The notes under the pieces are model-generated. The model saw only the letters and a list, made by a program, of their open reading frames with translations. It was not told where the DNA came from and ran no database searches. Below, in pieces: positions 5,299 through 5,487 of a stretch of 5,487 bases of DNA (positions are counted from its first letter, which is position 1; each line of letters starts with the position of its first letter). Source of the DNA: Thermoanaerobaculia bacterium (GTDB lineage Bacteria > Acidobacteriota > Thermoanaerobaculia > Gp7-AA8). Where the stretch lies: NCBI GenBank assembly GCA_017883215.1, contig JADGOA010000249.1, forward strand, positions 1-5,487, read 5' to 3'. A program made the position numbers and the translations under genes.

Positions 5299-5487
5299 AA
5301 CGTCGCGATTTCGGCTACCGGCATTCACCACAGAGGCACAGAGGACACAGAGGTCTCTGTACTACTGTCGCAACACTTCACTCGCTGCACGCCAGACGTT
5401 TTCTGCTCGTGGTCCTTCTCGCATCAGCATGCGGAAGAGTCGAGCGGGCGAGCGTGCGGGATGACGCAGGACGCGCGGTCGCCGTTC
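5295..5487 (+). CDS. Partial lipoprotein, probable BtuF-like ABC-transporter substrate-binding protein (3' end outside window)
   Basis: An open frame runs from a GTG that overlaps the preceding stop as GTGA (5295-5298) to the window edge without a stop. Residues 34-46 read RRFLLVVLLASAC, a basic n-region, hydrophobic core and lipobox-like LASAC, so Cys46 would be lipidated. Just after it, VRDDAGRAVAV (54-64) matches the usual opening of mature cobalamin, heme or siderophore binding proteins of the BtuF/FepB class ('V-DDAGR-V-'). Such proteins capture a ligand in the periplasm and deliver it to an ABC permease. The start is uncertain. From 5295 the n-region would be over 30 residues and translated through a CACAGAGG repeat. 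A CTG at 5385 would give a normal-length signal (HARRFLL...) but is a rare start with no Shine-Dalgarno. No in-frame ATG exists upstream of the signal. Family assignment rests on about a dozen residues. Confidence 0.55.
   Translation, partial: MKRRDFGYRHSPQRHRGHRGLCTTVATLHSLHARRFLLVVLLASACGRVERASVRDDAGRAVAV
5326..5360. repeat. CACAGAGG direct repeat
   Basis: CACAGAGG occurs three times, at 5329-5336, 5337-5344 and 5346-5353, with one extra A before the third copy. The last copy continues into ACAGAG-GT-CTCTGT, a small palindrome (5347-5360). From memory, TTCACCACAGAGG-type repeats are dispersed in acidobacterial and other genomes and give spurious peptides such as TTEAQRTQR, which one frame here encodes. 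It lies between the small gene and the lipoprotein signal sequence. Confidence 0.65.

Noticed and set aside
5246..5464. 72-residue frame containing TTEAQRTQR
   Set aside because: It overlaps the small gene out of frame, and the peptide is the typical product of the CACAGAGG repeat rather than a real protein.

Overview
The window is GC-rich (clearly above 60% by eye) and carries four genes that I can support. Three things suggest a bacterium of the Acidobacteriota type: a Rho factor with an Arg-rich N-terminus, a TonB-type C-terminal domain fused to a Hanks-type kinase, and dispersed short intergenic repeats. A deltaproteobacterial or myxobacterial relative is the main alternative, because the kinase has the 'ATGGMAEV' and 'HRDISPQN' style seen in that group. 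This placement is inference; the window has no marker that settles it.

Layout. Positions 1-238 lie downstream of rho. They hold no gene I can support, but they contain small inverted repeats and two blocks of 7-bp direct repeats that fold back on themselves. Positions 239-1594 on the minus strand encode transcription termination factor Rho. Positions 1595-2124 are a 530-bp divergent intergenic region. It holds a weak candidate rho promoter, a potentially folded rho leader, a large nested inverted repeat (about 1905-2065) and an AT-rich candidate promoter for the rightward genes. Positions 2125-5034 on the plus strand encode a 969-residue multidomain protein. Its order is a receiver-like domain without the phospho-acceptor aspartate, a Pro/Ala-rich linker, a Ser/Thr kinase, one membrane segment, a periplasmic linker and a TonB C-terminal domain. 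A 75-residue coiled-coil protein with a strong ribosome binding site follows at 5071-5298. An open frame then starts in the GTGA overlap at 5295 and runs off the window. It carries a lipoprotein signal and the opening 'VRDDAGRAVAV', which looks like a BtuF-type ABC-transporter binding protein.

How the genes may work together. The three rightward genes are tightly packed (36 bp, then a 4-bp overlap) and are probably one transcription unit. The kinase could carry information across the inner membrane: the kinase domain should be cytoplasmic and the TonB domain periplasmic. The membrane segment has no histidine of the kind TonB uses to couple to ExbB/ExbD, so the TonB domain more likely senses or binds a partner than transmits energy. 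A downstream solute-binding lipoprotein of a type often linked to TonB-dependent uptake of cobalamin, heme or siderophores suggests a nutrient-uptake setting, but this is inference. Rho is a housekeeping neighbour on the other strand.

The most unusual item is the pseudo-receiver/kinase/TonB fusion. The second is the recurring 7-bp-period inverted repeat structure in the gaps on both sides of rho.
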